Shown: positions 9,500 through 17,798, counted from the stretch's first letter. The stretch is DNA of 51,898 nt from Chloroflexota bacterium (GCA_016190585.1 JACPQH010000098.1:1-51898); one strand, 5' to 3'. Program-made: numbers and translations. The notes: generated by a model from the sequence alone, not told the origin.

Positions 9500-10166
9500 T
9501 ACGGAGGTAGTTGAGGCGGTTTCGCTGTGCTTCCAGTTGCGCTGGCCCGATATCGTCATCAAGTCCACCGCCGAGGGCAACCGGGCCATCGAGCTCGTCA
9601 GGGAAAACGGCTACGATGTCGTTCTGCTTGACATCGGCCTGCCCGACATGGACGGCTTCCTCGTACTGCAGCAGATACGGTCTTTCTCCAGCGTGCCCAT
9701 CATCATCCTCACCGCCCGGGGGCGCGAGGAAGACCAGGCCAGGGGGCTCGAGATTGGGGCCGACGATTATATCGTCAAGCCCTTCCGGGCCCGGGACCTG
9801 GTCGCCCGTGTTTACGCCATCCTGCGCCGCACGTTGCTGGCCGACCGGGCGCGGGAGCAGCCCGCTGTCGTCCGCGGCAGGCTGGTCCTCCACCTGACGA
9901 AAAACGAGGCGCAGCTCGGGGACTACTCGGTGAAACTGACCCCCACCGAGTGCATGCTCCTGTACGTTCTCATGAAGAACGCTGGCAACACCCTCGGCAG
10001 CCAGGAGCTTATCCAGCAGGTCTGGGGCAGGGAGTACCGCGATACCGAACTCCTCCGGACCTATATCCGGCGGCTGCGCAACCGGTTGAAGGACAACCCG
10101 CCCCAGATTATTTTGACCGACCACGGCGAAGGCTACCGGCTGATACCGCCCCCGACCCAGTACTAA
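9474..10166 (+). CDS. OmpR-family response regulator
   Basis: The 230-residue protein has a receiver domain (1-120) with acidic pocket EDS, phospho-acceptor D53 in VLLDIGLPDMDGF and the conserved lysine in VKPFRARDL. A winged-helix DNA-binding domain follows (about 130-228: LTPTECMLLYVLMKNAG, then RTYIRRLRNRL). It is translationally coupled to the preceding kinase, overlapping it by 26 nt. Two tandem ATGs exist at 9471 and 9474; GAGGTGA at 9464-9470 is better spaced for the second. The next gene downstream, an exported protein, is a plausible target by position only. Confidence 0.93.
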   Translation: MKVLIIEDSTEVVEAVSLCFQLRWPDIVIKSTAEGNRAIELVRENGYDVVLLDIGLPDMDGFLVLQQIRSFSSVPIIILTARGREEDQARGLEIGADDYIVKPFRARDLVARVYAILRRTLLADRAREQPAVVRGRLVLHLTKNEAQLGDYSVKLTPTECMLLYVLMKNAGNTLGSQELIQQVWGREYRDTELLRTYIRRLRNRLKDNPPQIILTDHGEGYRLIPPPTQY

Positions 10167-10232
10167 AGTACTGGAAAACAAGTCCTGTTAAATCCTCGTC
10201 CCGGGCTGGTAGCTTCTATGCAGGAGGTTAGA

Positions 10233-10772
10233 ATGAAAGTTAGACTGGTTTCTGTGTTGCTGGTTACACTGGCCCTGGCTCTGCTCGTCCCGGCTCCGGC
10301 CCTGGCGGCGAAGCCGGTCATCTCGGCGAAGCCGGTGGCCACGGAGTTCGCGGCGACGGCCACCATCGACGCGATAACGCCCGGCGATGTCAGTCCGCTG
10401 GGTAATACGGGGAACTGGCTGGTGCGCAATCGCGAAATCCAGGGGGAGATCGCCGGCAGCATCAACGGGGCTTTCACCATAACCTATAAGGGCATCTTCG
10501 AGCTTGCCACCCAGGCGGGGACCTTTAGCGGTTCCTTTGAGTCCGGCGCCTACCGGATGCAGATTGCCGGCGTCTCCGCGCCGCTCCAGATAGTCTGGGT
10601 CGAAGAGTTTCAGACCTACCTGCCGATGCTGCAGATAAGCGGCCAGTGGCTCCTGCCCCAACAGCAGGGTTACGGGGAGTTCAATGGCTGGGCCATTTTC
10701 ATACCGGTCGACGGGCACGTCGGCGCCATCGTCGCCAGCTCGCTCGGCGTCACCGGTGTCTGGAAACCGTAA
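10233..10772 (+). CDS. Exported protein of unknown function
   Basis: A 179-residue protein with a clear Sec signal peptide: MKVR, a hydrophobic stretch to about residue 20, then PAPALAA as a likely cleavage site. The mature part is beta-rich and soluble, with no motif I recognise. The ATG at 10233 is 5 nt after AGGAGG (10222-10227), which decides it over the in-frame ATG at 10218. It lies 66 nt after the response regulator and ends before a GC-rich palindrome, so it may be the last gene of that unit or separate. I cannot assign a function. Confidence 0.75.
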   Translation: MKVRLVSVLLVTLALALLVPAPALAAKPVISAKPVATEFAATATIDAITPGDVSPLGNTGNWLVRNREIQGEIAGSINGAFTITYKGIFELATQAGTFSGSFESGAYRMQIAGVSAPLQIVWVEEFQTYLPMLQISGQWLLPQQQGYGEFNGWAIFIPVDGHVGAIVASSLGVTGVWKP

Positions 10773-10798
10773 GGCCTGACTGCCCCGGCTGTTTTCAG

Positions 10799-10820
10799 GG
10801 CCCCCCGCGCGCGGGGGGCC
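10799..10820 (+). terminator. GC-rich palindrome, probable terminator
   Basis: A perfect 22-bp palindrome (GGCCCCCCGCGC then its complement) lies 27 nt after the stop of the exported-protein gene. The following T-tract is poor (TTGCTATTT), so termination is likely but not a textbook case. Confidence 0.55.
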
Positions 10821-10926
10821 TTGCTATTTAAGGATAACCTTCAGCAAAATTAGGTAACCTTACGGATAGCCGCCCCGGCTCCCCGGACGGCAATAATATG
10901 GCAGATTGAATTGAAAGGAGCCGGAG

Positions 10927-11115
10927 ATGGTGCGTTTATCCTGGGACGCTCAGGAAAGACTGATCGAGGGGGCGAGGCGCGGCGGCCGGAAAGGCGGCGT
11001 CGCTGAAAAGCATTTCACCGCGGAAAGCAAGCGGCGGCAGGTCGAGGGGGCCCGCAAGGGCGGCCGGCGCTCCCATATCCATGACCCCGGCCGGACGCCG
11101 GAAGACTACGAGTAA
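10927..11115 (+). CDS. Small KGG-repeat (general stress-type) protein
   Basis: A 62-residue basic, hydrophilic protein with two related blocks, GARRGGRKGG (16-25) and GARKGGRR (41-48). They resemble the KGG repeats of bacterial stress proteins of the GsiB/Con-10 type, which are disordered and linked to desiccation and general stress. The ATG follows a purine-rich AGGAG region. It is 23 nt before the DUF2267 gene on the same strand, so the two are probably co-transcribed. The repeat assignment is by eye; with only two copies it remains tentative. Confidence 0.65.
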   Translation: MVRLSWDAQERLIEGARRGGRKGGVAEKHFTAESKRRQVEGARKGGRRSHIHDPGRTPEDYE

Positions 11116-11138
11116 ACCACGCACCGGGCAGGCAAACC

Positions 11139-11564
11139 ATGTTGTACGACGAGTTCATCAAGAAGGTAAAGGAATACGCCGGGCTGGATTCCTCCAGCGA
11201 CGCGATAGCCGCCGCCGACGCGGTGCTCGAGACCCTGGGCGAGCGCCTCACGCGGATACACCGGCAGCACCTGGCGACCCAGCTGCCGCGAGAGCTCCAG
11301 CCGGCCGCGCTCCGGGCGCGGGAGACGGACAGGATTCCTCTGGAGCAGTTCTATATCCGCGTCGGCGCGCGCACCGGGCGACAGCGGGTGCACGAGGCGA
11401 TCAAGCGCAGTGACGCCGTCATCCGGGTCCTCCAGGAGGCGGTGGCCGAAGGCGAGCTTGCCGATATCCTCTCTGACATGCCGGCGGAATACCAGGCACT
11501 CTTCAACAAACGCGCCTCCGGACCACAGTCGCCCCCGATTGTGGACGTCCACCGGATAAAATAA
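11139..11564 (+). CDS. DUF2267-domain protein
   Basis: A 141-residue soluble protein made of two related halves: YDEFIKKVKEYAGL...LETLGERLTR...LATQLPRELQ and LEQFYIRVGARTG...IRVLQEAVAEGELADILSDMPAEY. This duplicated alpha-helical pattern is that of DUF2267, a family of unknown function common in soil and sediment bacteria. It follows the KGG protein by 23 nt, in keeping with a small stress-related unit. The sequence gives no catalytic motif. Confidence 0.75.
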   Translation: MLYDEFIKKVKEYAGLDSSSDAIAAADAVLETLGERLTRIHRQHLATQLPRELQPAALRARETDRIPLEQFYIRVGARTGRQRVHEAIKRSDAVIRVLQEAVAEGELADILSDMPAEYQALFNKRASGPQSPPIVDVHRIK

Positions 11565-11687
11565 GCGCAGGTGAAGCTCTCGCCCCTTGCCTCTATTTGA
11601 GAGGTGTTCATCACCATGCCGCCGGCAAGCGGCGGGGACGATTGCGAGGGCGAAGCCAAGCCCCTGGCGACAGGGGTATTTTTCAAG

Positions 11688-11701
11688 TATAATGCATACC
11701 T
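11688..11701 (+). promoter_or_regulatory. -10 box of the Crp/Fnr gene, leaderless start
   Basis: A perfect TATAAT (11688-11693) ends 8 nt before the GTG start and no ribosome-binding site fits in between. A weak -35 (TGGCGA, 11665-11670) lies 17 bp upstream. The mRNA would begin at or next to the start codon. Confidence 0.6.
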
Positions 11702-12406
11702 GTGGACAGGGAAGACATCCTGCGGCGGGCCCCCATCTTCGCTTCGCTCGACCCGGCCGACCTGGCGGCGCTGGCGGGGCTGGCGCGTGAGGCCGGTCTT
11801 AAGGCCGGCGAGTTCGTTTTCTGGGAGGGCAACGAGTCCCGGGACCTGTACATTATCGCCCGGGGGCGCGTCAAGGTACTGAAGTATGCCTCGACGGGGA
11901 AGGAGTTCATCATCGCCTTTTTCGGCCCCGGCGAGATGCTGGGCGAGGCCGCCGTTTTCCAGGGCAAACCCTACCCGGCCACGGCCCAGGCTACCGAGGA
12001 CACGCAACTGCTCGTGCTCAGCCGGGAGGCCTTCCTGCATTTCCTGGGAGGGCACCCCGGGGTAGCCCTGGCCATCATCAGCATGCTCTCGGCGCGCCTC
12101 AGGGACGCCCAGTCCCGCCTCAAGGACCTGGCGGGGGAGAGGGTCGAGCAGCGGCTGGCCCGCGTCCTGCTCATGCTGGCGGCCAAACTCGGCCCGGCTT
12201 TGCCCTTTACCCGGCAGGAGCTCGCCGACATGGCCGGCACCACCACGGAAACGGCCATCCGCGTCACCGGGCAGCTCCGGGAACGGGGCATTATCAGGTC
12301 GGTGCGGGGCAAGCTAACAGTGGTCAATGAGGAAAAGCTGCGGCTGCTGGCGGAGGGCCCGCCGCTCGACCTGGTCAAGGCAGATAAGGGGAGCGCGGCG
12401 GGGTAG
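11702..12406 (+). CDS. Crp/Fnr-family transcriptional regulator
   Basis: A 234-residue regulator. Residues 1-120 form the cyclic-nucleotide-binding beta-roll (GEFVFWEGNESRDLYIIARG, then FGPGEMLGEAAVF), followed by the long dimerisation helix and a helix-turn-helix (about 165-205, FTRQELADMAGTTTETAIR). The cysteines that carry the oxygen-sensing cluster of Fnr are absent, so the effector is not oxygen through a [4Fe-4S] cluster and remains unknown. The start is GTG just after a TATAAT box. A Crp-type palindrome 22 nt downstream of this gene, in front of the zinc ribbon and ferredoxin genes, suggests it controls them. Confidence 0.92.
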   Translation: MDREDILRRAPIFASLDPADLAALAGLAREAGLKAGEFVFWEGNESRDLYIIARGRVKVLKYASTGKEFIIAFFGPGEMLGEAAVFQGKPYPATAQATEDTQLLVLSREAFLHFLGGHPGVALAIISMLSARLRDAQSRLKDLAGERVEQRLARVLLMLAAKLGPALPFTRQELADMAGTTTETAIRVTGQLRERGIIRSVRGKLTVVNEEKLRLLAEGPPLDLVKADKGSAAG

Positions 12407-12428
12407 TTGCCGGCATCGGGCCACCCTG

Positions 12429-12444
12429 TATGACCCAGATCATA
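12429..12444. promoter_or_regulatory. Crp/Fnr-type operator
   Basis: TATGA-N6-TCATA is a perfect inverted repeat with the spacing of Crp/Fnr sites (TGTGA-N6-TCACA). Its centre (12436.5) is about 42-43 bp before the start expected from the -10 at 12467-12472, the classical class II activator position. The regulator gene ends 22 nt upstream. Confidence 0.65.
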
Positions 12445-12466
12445 TTTCTCCCCGCCGCGGGCGTTG

Positions 12467-12472
12467 TATCAT
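12467..12472 (+). promoter_or_regulatory. -10 box of the zinc-ribbon/ferredoxin operon
   Basis: TATCAT (5 of 6 to TATAAT) lies 22 nt before the ATG at 12495. There is no good -35, as expected for a promoter that depends on an activator bound at about -42. Confidence 0.55.
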
Positions 12473-12494
12473 TCTGGTAGCGAAGGAGGCCGAC

Positions 12495-12722
12495 ATGACG
12501 AAATGTCCGGGACAGGATACGAGGAACCTCAGGGTAGAGGTGTATAAGTGCCCGGGCTGCGGGGCGCCGGTGGAGATATTCTCCGACGAGACCCGGGTCA
12601 GGTGCCAGCGCTGCGGCACGCGGGTCTACAAGGAGAACACACCCACCTGCATCGAGTGGTGCGCCTCGGCCAGGCAGTGCCTCGGCGAAGAGCGCTGGAA
12701 GGCTTTGAAAGGAGAGGAGTAA
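12495..12722 (+). CDS. Small zinc-ribbon protein
   Basis: A 75-residue protein starting at an ATG preceded by AAGGAGG. It contains a four-cysteine ribbon (YKCPGCGAP and VRCQRCGTR) and a C-terminal CIEWCASARQCLG motif. That cysteine layout is familiar from small anaerobe proteins found alone or fused in front of HD-type hydrolases. The start at 12327 is rejected because it lies inside the regulator gene and lacks a ribosome-binding site. It ends 1 nt before the ferredoxin gene, so the two form an operon. Metal binding is likely; the biochemical role is unknown. Confidence 0.75.
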   Translation: MTKCPGQDTRNLRVEVYKCPGCGAPVEIFSDETRVRCQRCGTRVYKENTPTCIEWCASARQCLGEERWKALKGEE

Positions 12723-12723
12723 G

Positions 12724-13449
12724 ATGACGACCAGAGTTACCAGAAAGATTGTAAGGATTGATGAAGAAAAATGTGACGGCTGCGGCCTGTGCGTGCCGTC
12801 TTGCGCCGAGGGCGCGCTCCGGATAGTGGACGGGAAGGCGAAGCTCGTCAGCGAGCGGTACTGCGACGGCCTCGGCGCCTGTCTCGGCGAGTGTCCCCAG
12901 GGGGCTATCACCATCGAGGAGCGGGCCGCCCAGGAGTTCAGCGAGGCGGCGGTCGAGCAGCACCTGCACGGGCGCCCGAGCCGCGAAGAGGAAAGCCTGC
13001 CCTGCGGCTGCCCGTCGGCCAGCGTCGCCGAGTTCGGTAGGCCGGCCGGGGAGCGCGCGCCCGGGGTGAGCGCGCCGTCGATGCTGCGGCACTGGCCCGT
13101 TCAGCTCGCGCTGGTACCGCCGGGCGCGCCCTTCCTGAAAGGGGCCGATATCCTGCTGGCGGCGCACTGCGTCCCCTTCGCCCACGCCGATTTCCACCGG
13201 GACCTACTGAAGGACCACGCCCTGCTCATCGCCTGCCCCAAGCTGGACGACCTCCCGGCGCACCTGAGGAAGCTCACCCGGATAATAGAAGAGGCGGCGC
13301 CTTCGAGCCTGACCGTCGTTCACATGGAAGTCCCCTGCTGCTCCGGCCTGGTCTACCTGGCGCGGCAGGCCATCGCCGCCAGCGGGCGTGATGTCCCGCT
13401 GAACGAAATAACCATCGGCGTCAGGGGCGGGGTGCTGGCCGAGGCCTGA
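12724..13449 (+). CDS. Ferredoxin-like 4Fe-4S protein with extra C-terminal domain
   Basis: A 241-residue cytoplasmic protein. Residues 10-65 form a ferredoxin module: CDGCGLCVPSC (C17, C20, C23, C27) and CDGLGACLGECP (C47, C53, C57). The remaining 175 residues have further cysteines (CGCP near 105, CC near 210) and a GADILLAAHCVPFAH / ACPKLDD pattern that may bind another cofactor. Proteins of this type occur in anaerobes beside Crp/Fnr regulators and small zinc ribbons, but I know of no established function. It begins 1 nt after the zinc-ribbon gene and is probably under the Crp-type operator at 12429. Confidence 0.8.
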   Translation: MTTRVTRKIVRIDEEKCDGCGLCVPSCAEGALRIVDGKAKLVSERYCDGLGACLGECPQGAITIEERAAQEFSEAAVEQHLHGRPSREEESLPCGCPSASVAEFGRPAGERAPGVSAPSMLRHWPVQLALVPPGAPFLKGADILLAAHCVPFAHADFHRDLLKDHALLIACPKLDDLPAHLRKLTRIIEEAAPSSLTVVHMEVPCCSGLVYLARQAIAASGRDVPLNEITIGVRGGVLAEA

Positions 13450-13466
13450 CCCCAGCCCCTCCCGGG

Positions 13467-16151
13467 CTAGCCGCCGCCGGTCCCCCAGGTCTCGAACTCG
13501 GCATCCCAGGACTGGGTGCCGGCGCTTGACCAGGTGGCGCCGTCCGCGCTGGTCGCCACCGAGCCGCCGGTATACCGACCCGCGGTATCGAGCAGGAAAT
13601 AGATGGGAGCGGCGGCGCCGGCGCCGGGGGCGCGCCAGACCAGGGCGTACCGCTTCCCCGCGGTCAACCGGTAGCCGCCCGCAAGATTGAAGTCGTGCCA
13701 GGACTCCGTCCACGCCGCGTTAACGGAGCCTGCCGGAAGACTGGCGCTGGCCAGGTCGGGGCCGGCGGGCAGGCCGGCGGCATCCGTTTCGCGGATGCTC
13801 ACTATCACGTCGCCCGCCGGAACGCCGGCCCTGACGAGGGGCAAGCGTACCCGGATGATGTCATAACCCACCGGCGGCGTAAAGGCCTGCGCCCGCCAGT
13901 ATGGCCCGTAAAAAACGTCGGCGCCGTTGAAGCTCCGGTAGCTTTCGTGGAGCGACGACGGTGCGCTGTCGGTAATCGTAATCGTGATGTCCTCGGAGAC
14001 GGAGAGCATGCCGTCCGAGACCTCGAAGTGCACTCCCTGGTAGGTACCGGGCGCGCCTGGCGTCCAGGAGAAGGCGCGGGTCGCGGCGTTGAAGCTGGCG
14101 CCGGGAGGCAGGTTGCCGGCGGTAAATACCAGGGGATTGTTGTCGGCGTCGGTCGCTGACACGTTAAAGGTCAGGAGCTGGTTGACCGTCCCGGCCCGGT
14201 TGCCGATAGGACTGAGGACGGGCGGCCGGTTGGCGGGAGGCGTTCCCGGTACGCCCAGCTCTTCGAAGGCGAAATCCCAGGCCTTGTCGGCGATGTCGCT
14301 CCAGCCGGAGCCTCCCGAGCCATAAACGGCCCAGCCCCTGGCGTAGTCGCCGGAGGTATCGGCCCCGTAGTAAACGGGGCTGGCGGCATCGGCGCCCGGC
14401 GCGCGCATCACGATGGCGTACTTTGCCCCGGCTACCAGGGTGACGCCGGCGCCCAGGTCGAAATTATACCACGCCAGGCTCCAGGACGCCGGGATGCTGC
14501 CGGCCGGTATCGAGCCGGACGCCAGGTCGGCCCCGGCGGGACGGCCGCTGGCATCCGTCGCCCGGATACCGGCGACCACGTCGCCCGAGGGGTTGCCCTG
14601 CCGCAGGAAGGGGATGCTTACCCTGGTCACCTTGTGGGTCTCCCGGGGCGTGAAGGTCTGCCCTTTCCAGCCGGCGCCCGCCAAGAGGTCAACGGCGTTA
14701 ATGCCGGCGGCATTCTCATAGCGCGTCAGTAACGGCGCGCTGGCCGTAAAGGCTACGGTCACCGTCTTGTTTCCGGTCATGGTGATGGTTGCGGGATTGG
14801 AGCCGCCGCCCAGGTCGCCGCTCCAGCCGGAAAAGGCCCAACCGGAGCCGGGGACGGCGGTCAGGGAGACGACGGCCCCCGCGGCATAGGCGGCCTGGTC
14901 CGGGTTCTTGGTGACGGTGCCCGTGCCGACCACGTTGATACTCAGCCCGTAACCCGTGATGGTGCTGACCGCCCGGTAGGCATTTATCCGGCCGTTTTGC
15001 CAGTAGGTGCCGGTGCCCGAAACCTGGTCCGCGGTGGCCTCGATCCGACTTCGTACCGCCGCGTTCGTGGTGCCGGTCGGCGTCGACCATAGCAGCGCGG
15101 CGAGGCCGGAGACCATCGCCGTGGCCATCGACGTGCCGCCGGCGTAGCCGTAGTTAAGTCCGAAGGCGTTCGGGTGATTGGGTAAAGTGGAGAAGATCTG
15201 GACGCCCGGAGCGGCGATGTCCACCCAGCCGCCGTAGTTGGAAAAGGCGGCCTTGACGTCATTGGCGTCGGTCGCGGCAACCGCTATGGAGTTGGCGTAA
15301 GCGGCGGGGTACGCCGGGGAGCTGCTGCCGGTATTGCCCGCGGCGGCCACGACCACCGCCCCGCGGTTCCAGGCGTAGTTTACGGCTTCCTCCAACGTGC
15401 TCGAGTAGTTCGGGGTAATCAGGCTCATCGAGATCACCCTGGCGCCGTGGTCAACAGCCCAGATGATGCCGTCGGCGATCCAGCTATCATAGCTGCCGCC
15501 GGTCTGGTTGAGCACCTTGATGTTCATCAGGCTGACACCCGGAGCCATACCGGCAATACCGGCGCCATTGTCGGTCACGGCGGCGGCGGCGCCGGCGACC
15601 GAGGTGCCATGGCCATAGAGGTCATCGAGGGTCGGCTCGGCGGTCGCGTTGTAGTTGTCGACTATCTTGGAAGCGAGGTCTTCATGGTCTTGATCGATAC
15701 CCGAGTCCAAAATCGCGAGCTTGACCGCCGGCGAGCCCGAAGTGACATCCCAACCGTCGAAAGCCTGGACCTTGGCCAGGGCCCACTGGTTTGGAAGGTA
15801 GGCGTCGTTCGGAGTCGCCACGGCGCGCGCGGTATAATCGAGTTCGGCGTACCTGACGCTCGGGTCAGTCCGGTAGGCCGCCAGGAATTCCTGGGGGTCG
15901 CCGCTGACGGCGACCACGTCCACGTCGATGCCGCCGATACGCCTAGCTGCGCGACCGCCCCGGGCGGCGTTCACCCCCTTTCTGACGGCCGCCGAAGTAC
16001 CCGGCTTGAATTTGACCAGGATACGGTCCGGGGCATAACCCGGGCTGTCGTCCGCCGCCCTGGCGGGGAAACCGGGGAAACTTACCAGGATAAGGGCGAA
16101 AACGAGGACGAATTGAATGAGCCGTTCCAACCGGAAAAGCGGGACCTTCAC
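13467..16151 (-). CDS. Secreted subtilisin-family (S8) serine peptidase with repeat modules
   Basis: An 894-residue exported protease. A signal peptide (1-32) and an I9-like propeptide (about 40-108) precede the catalytic domain, with D149 (LDSGID), H181 (GHGTS), oxyanion N273 (AAGN) and S341 (GGTSMATAM). After it come a GTVTKNP...GWSGDLGG bacterial-repeat domain (about 400-470), a 150-residue beta module, a putative Ig domain (about 640-710, ATDADNNPL) and a second copy of the 150-residue module. The start is GTG with GGGAGG about 11 nt upstream. It probably digests extracellular protein, with C-terminal modules for adhesion. No sortase or membrane anchor is visible. Confidence 0.93.
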   Translation of the reverse strand: MKVPLFRLERLIQFVLVFALILVSFPGFPARAADDSPGYAPDRILVKFKPGTSAAVRKGVNAARGGRAARRIGGIDVDVVAVSGDPQEFLAAYRTDPSVRYAELDYTARAVATPNDAYLPNQWALAKVQAFDGWDVTSGSPAVKLAILDSGIDQDHEDLASKIVDNYNATAEPTLDDLYGHGTSVAGAAAAVTDNGAGIAGMAPGVSLMNIKVLNQTGGSYDSWIADGIIWAVDHGARVISMSLITPNYSSTLEEAVNYAWNRGAVVVAAAGNTGSSSPAYPAAYANSIAVAATDANDVKAAFSNYGGWVDIAAPGVQIFSTLPNHPNAFGLNYGYAGGTSMATAMVSGLAALLWSTPTGTTNAAVRSRIEATADQVSGTGTYWQNGRINAYRAVSTITGYGLSINVVGTGTVTKNPDQAAYAAGAVVSLTAVPGSGWAFSGWSGDLGGGSNPATITMTGNKTVTVAFTASAPLLTRYENAAGINAVDLLAGAGWKGQTFTPRETHKVTRVSIPFLRQGNPSGDVVAGIRATDASGRPAGADLASGSIPAGSIPASWSLAWYNFDLGAGVTLVAGAKYAIVMRAPGADAASPVYYGADTSGDYARGWAVYGSGGSGWSDIADKAWDFAFEELGVPGTPPANRPPVLSPIGNRAGTVNQLLTFNVSATDADNNPLVFTAGNLPPGASFNAATRAFSWTPGAPGTYQGVHFEVSDGMLSVSEDITITITDSAPSSLHESYRSFNGADVFYGPYWRAQAFTPPVGYDIIRVRLPLVRAGVPAGDVIVSIRETDAAGLPAGPDLASASLPAGSVNAAWTESWHDFNLAGGYRLTAGKRYALVWRAPGAGAAAPIYFLLDTAGRYTGGSVATSADGATWSSAGTQSWDAEFETWGTGGG

Positions 16152-16414
16152 GATACTTGCCTCCCAATTCCAGGACGTCTTGGGGGCGTCCTTATTAATA
16201 TTAGGAGGCGGGGACGGTCCCGGCCATTGGCAGAACTACTTAAAGTCCTTTCACGGCTAACCTAATTCCCGGCGCGAATAAATCTCGCCCGATAGGTAAT
16301 TAATTTCCTCCTCGAATCCGGTTAGCTTCATTACAGCTTGAAAGTGGAATGGCTTGCTTTGTGTAATGCCGGAATGGACTAATTAAAATCCGCTTCACTG
16401 TCTTCATTAAATCT

Positions 16415-16852
16415 TTACTTACTAGTCAAAGGTCCAACGTATAACAAATGACCTATACTAACTATTAGAGCCCATACAGAAGCCAAGATGAGAAATAATG
16501 AAGCAGCGTCATGCAATCGCCAGATAAAACTTACAATGCTTATTACCAGTATAACCAGCCAGAAAATCCTTTCAAAAATCATATTACGTCTGCGTTTAAA
16601 GATGGCTTGGGAATCACTTACCCGGTATCTCTTCGTCACTTTTCGTATTGAACTTAATACGTATGCAATCCAGGCAACTAAGAAAAAGGAATAATATGCA
16701 GCGATAAAAAGCTTGTTTGCTACTATTGTCCACCCGATTGCTACAACGGCAAAAGGAGTTGCGAGTGCTAAAAGGATATATAGCTTACGCGCTTTACTAA
16801 CATGCTTTGCTTGTAAAGCCTCATTCAAATCTGCAACACCTCTGACTTGCAC
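16415..16852 (-). CDS. Hypothetical membrane protein, AT-rich
   Basis: A 145-residue protein with four hydrophobic segments in two hairpins (about 24-44, 47-68, 93-112 and 116-138), separated by a basic stretch (KRYRVSDSQAIFKRRR). No family motif is recognised. It is much more AT-rich than the genes on either side, as is the flanking DNA at 16260-16410, so it was probably gained by transfer. It starts at GTG 34 nt after the PAS gene ends on the same strand, so it could be co-transcribed with it. Function unknown. Confidence 0.65.
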   Translation of the reverse strand: MQVRGVADLNEALQAKHVSKARKLYILLALATPFAVVAIGWTIVANKLFIAAYYSFFLVAWIAYVLSSIRKVTKRYRVSDSQAIFKRRRNMIFERIFWLVILVISIVSFIWRLHDAASLFLILASVWALIVSIGHLLYVGPLTSK

Positions 16853-16886
16853 CGGCTTACCAACGGGAGCTGCCGCTCAAGCGCCG

Positions 16887-17798
16887 CTACCCGCCGGTCT
16901 TGCGGGCTGTAATGTCCAGGTACAGCAGGAAGATGCCTTCGGGTACGGGCTCACACCGGACCTCAAACCAGGCTTTCCTGCCTCCCGGGAAGACGAACTC
17001 GGTCTCGTATTGCTCCCGCGTCCGGTTTTCCATGCAGTTCTTGAGATGAACGAAGGTATCCTGCTGCTCGATGCCGGGAAAGACCTCCATGAGGGTGCGG
17101 CCGATTCGCTGCTCCCTGTTGGCGCCGGTGAGCCTCACGGCGGCGTCATTGACGTAAAGATAGCGCCAGTTGAAGTCGAGGATGACGCTGCCTTCCAGCA
17201 TGTTGTCCAGGACGCTGCGGAACCGTTTCTCGCTTTCGCGGAGGGACTGCTCGACCCGCTTGCGCTCGGTGATATCGGCCAGCGAGACGCGGTAAGTCAG
17301 GCTCGACCCCTGGCTTATGAAAACGGTCTGCAACTGGGCGTGGAAAACCGAGTTGTCGCGCCGCATCATTTCGACCTCGGTGCTCAGCACGCGCCCGGTT
17401 TCGGCGATCTCCTTGAGGTAAGCCCAGAAAGCGAGGTGATACTGCGGCTCCACCAGGCTCTGAAAGGGCTGGTTGATCAGCTCTTGCCGGGGGGCGCCCA
17501 GCAAATGGCTGGCCGTGAAGTTGGCCTCGGTCACGACGCCCTGACCGTTCAGGATGAAATAACCTACCGGCGCCAGGTCGAACAGCTCGGTCAGCCGCCG
17601 GGTCAGTGTTTGGCATTCGCGCTCGGTCTGCCGGGACTGTTCCACCCGCAGGTCCAACCGGTGCGCCATGCGGACCAGCTTGTCAATGAGCGTCTGTAGT
17701 TCCCGGGCCGGTATTTTCTGGAACTCATCGCGCGATAGAGCCACCACGTTTTCAGCGCGGGCGCATAAGCGGTCTAGCTGGTCTTCTCCATTGTCCAT
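16887..17798 (-). CDS. PAS-domain protein without an output domain
   Basis: A 303-residue cytoplasmic protein with an N-terminal helical region (1-70, probable coiled coil) and two PAS/PAC modules: about 70-185 (LAPVGYFILNGQGVV...ADITERKRVEQSL) and about 190-300 (LDNMLEGSVILDFNWRY...LDITARK). PAS domains bind small ligands or cofactors and normally feed a kinase or cyclase. Here the protein stops right after the second PAC motif, where a histidine kinase would start. It is either a stand-alone sensor acting on another protein or a shortened kinase. The AT-rich membrane-protein gene follows directly, so loss of the output domain by insertion or deletion is possible. Confidence 0.8.
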   Translation of the reverse strand: MDNGEDQLDRLCARAENVVALSRDEFQKIPARELQTLIDKLVRMAHRLDLRVEQSRQTERECQTLTRRLTELFDLAPVGYFILNGQGVVTEANFTASHLLGAPRQELINQPFQSLVEPQYHLAFWAYLKEIAETGRVLSTEVEMMRRDNSVFHAQLQTVFISQGSSLTYRVSLADITERKRVEQSLRESEKRFRSVLDNMLEGSVILDFNWRYLYVNDAAVRLTGANREQRIGRTLMEVFPGIEQQDTFVHLKNCMENRTREQYETEFVFPGGRKAWFEVRCEPVPEGIFLLYLDITARKTGG

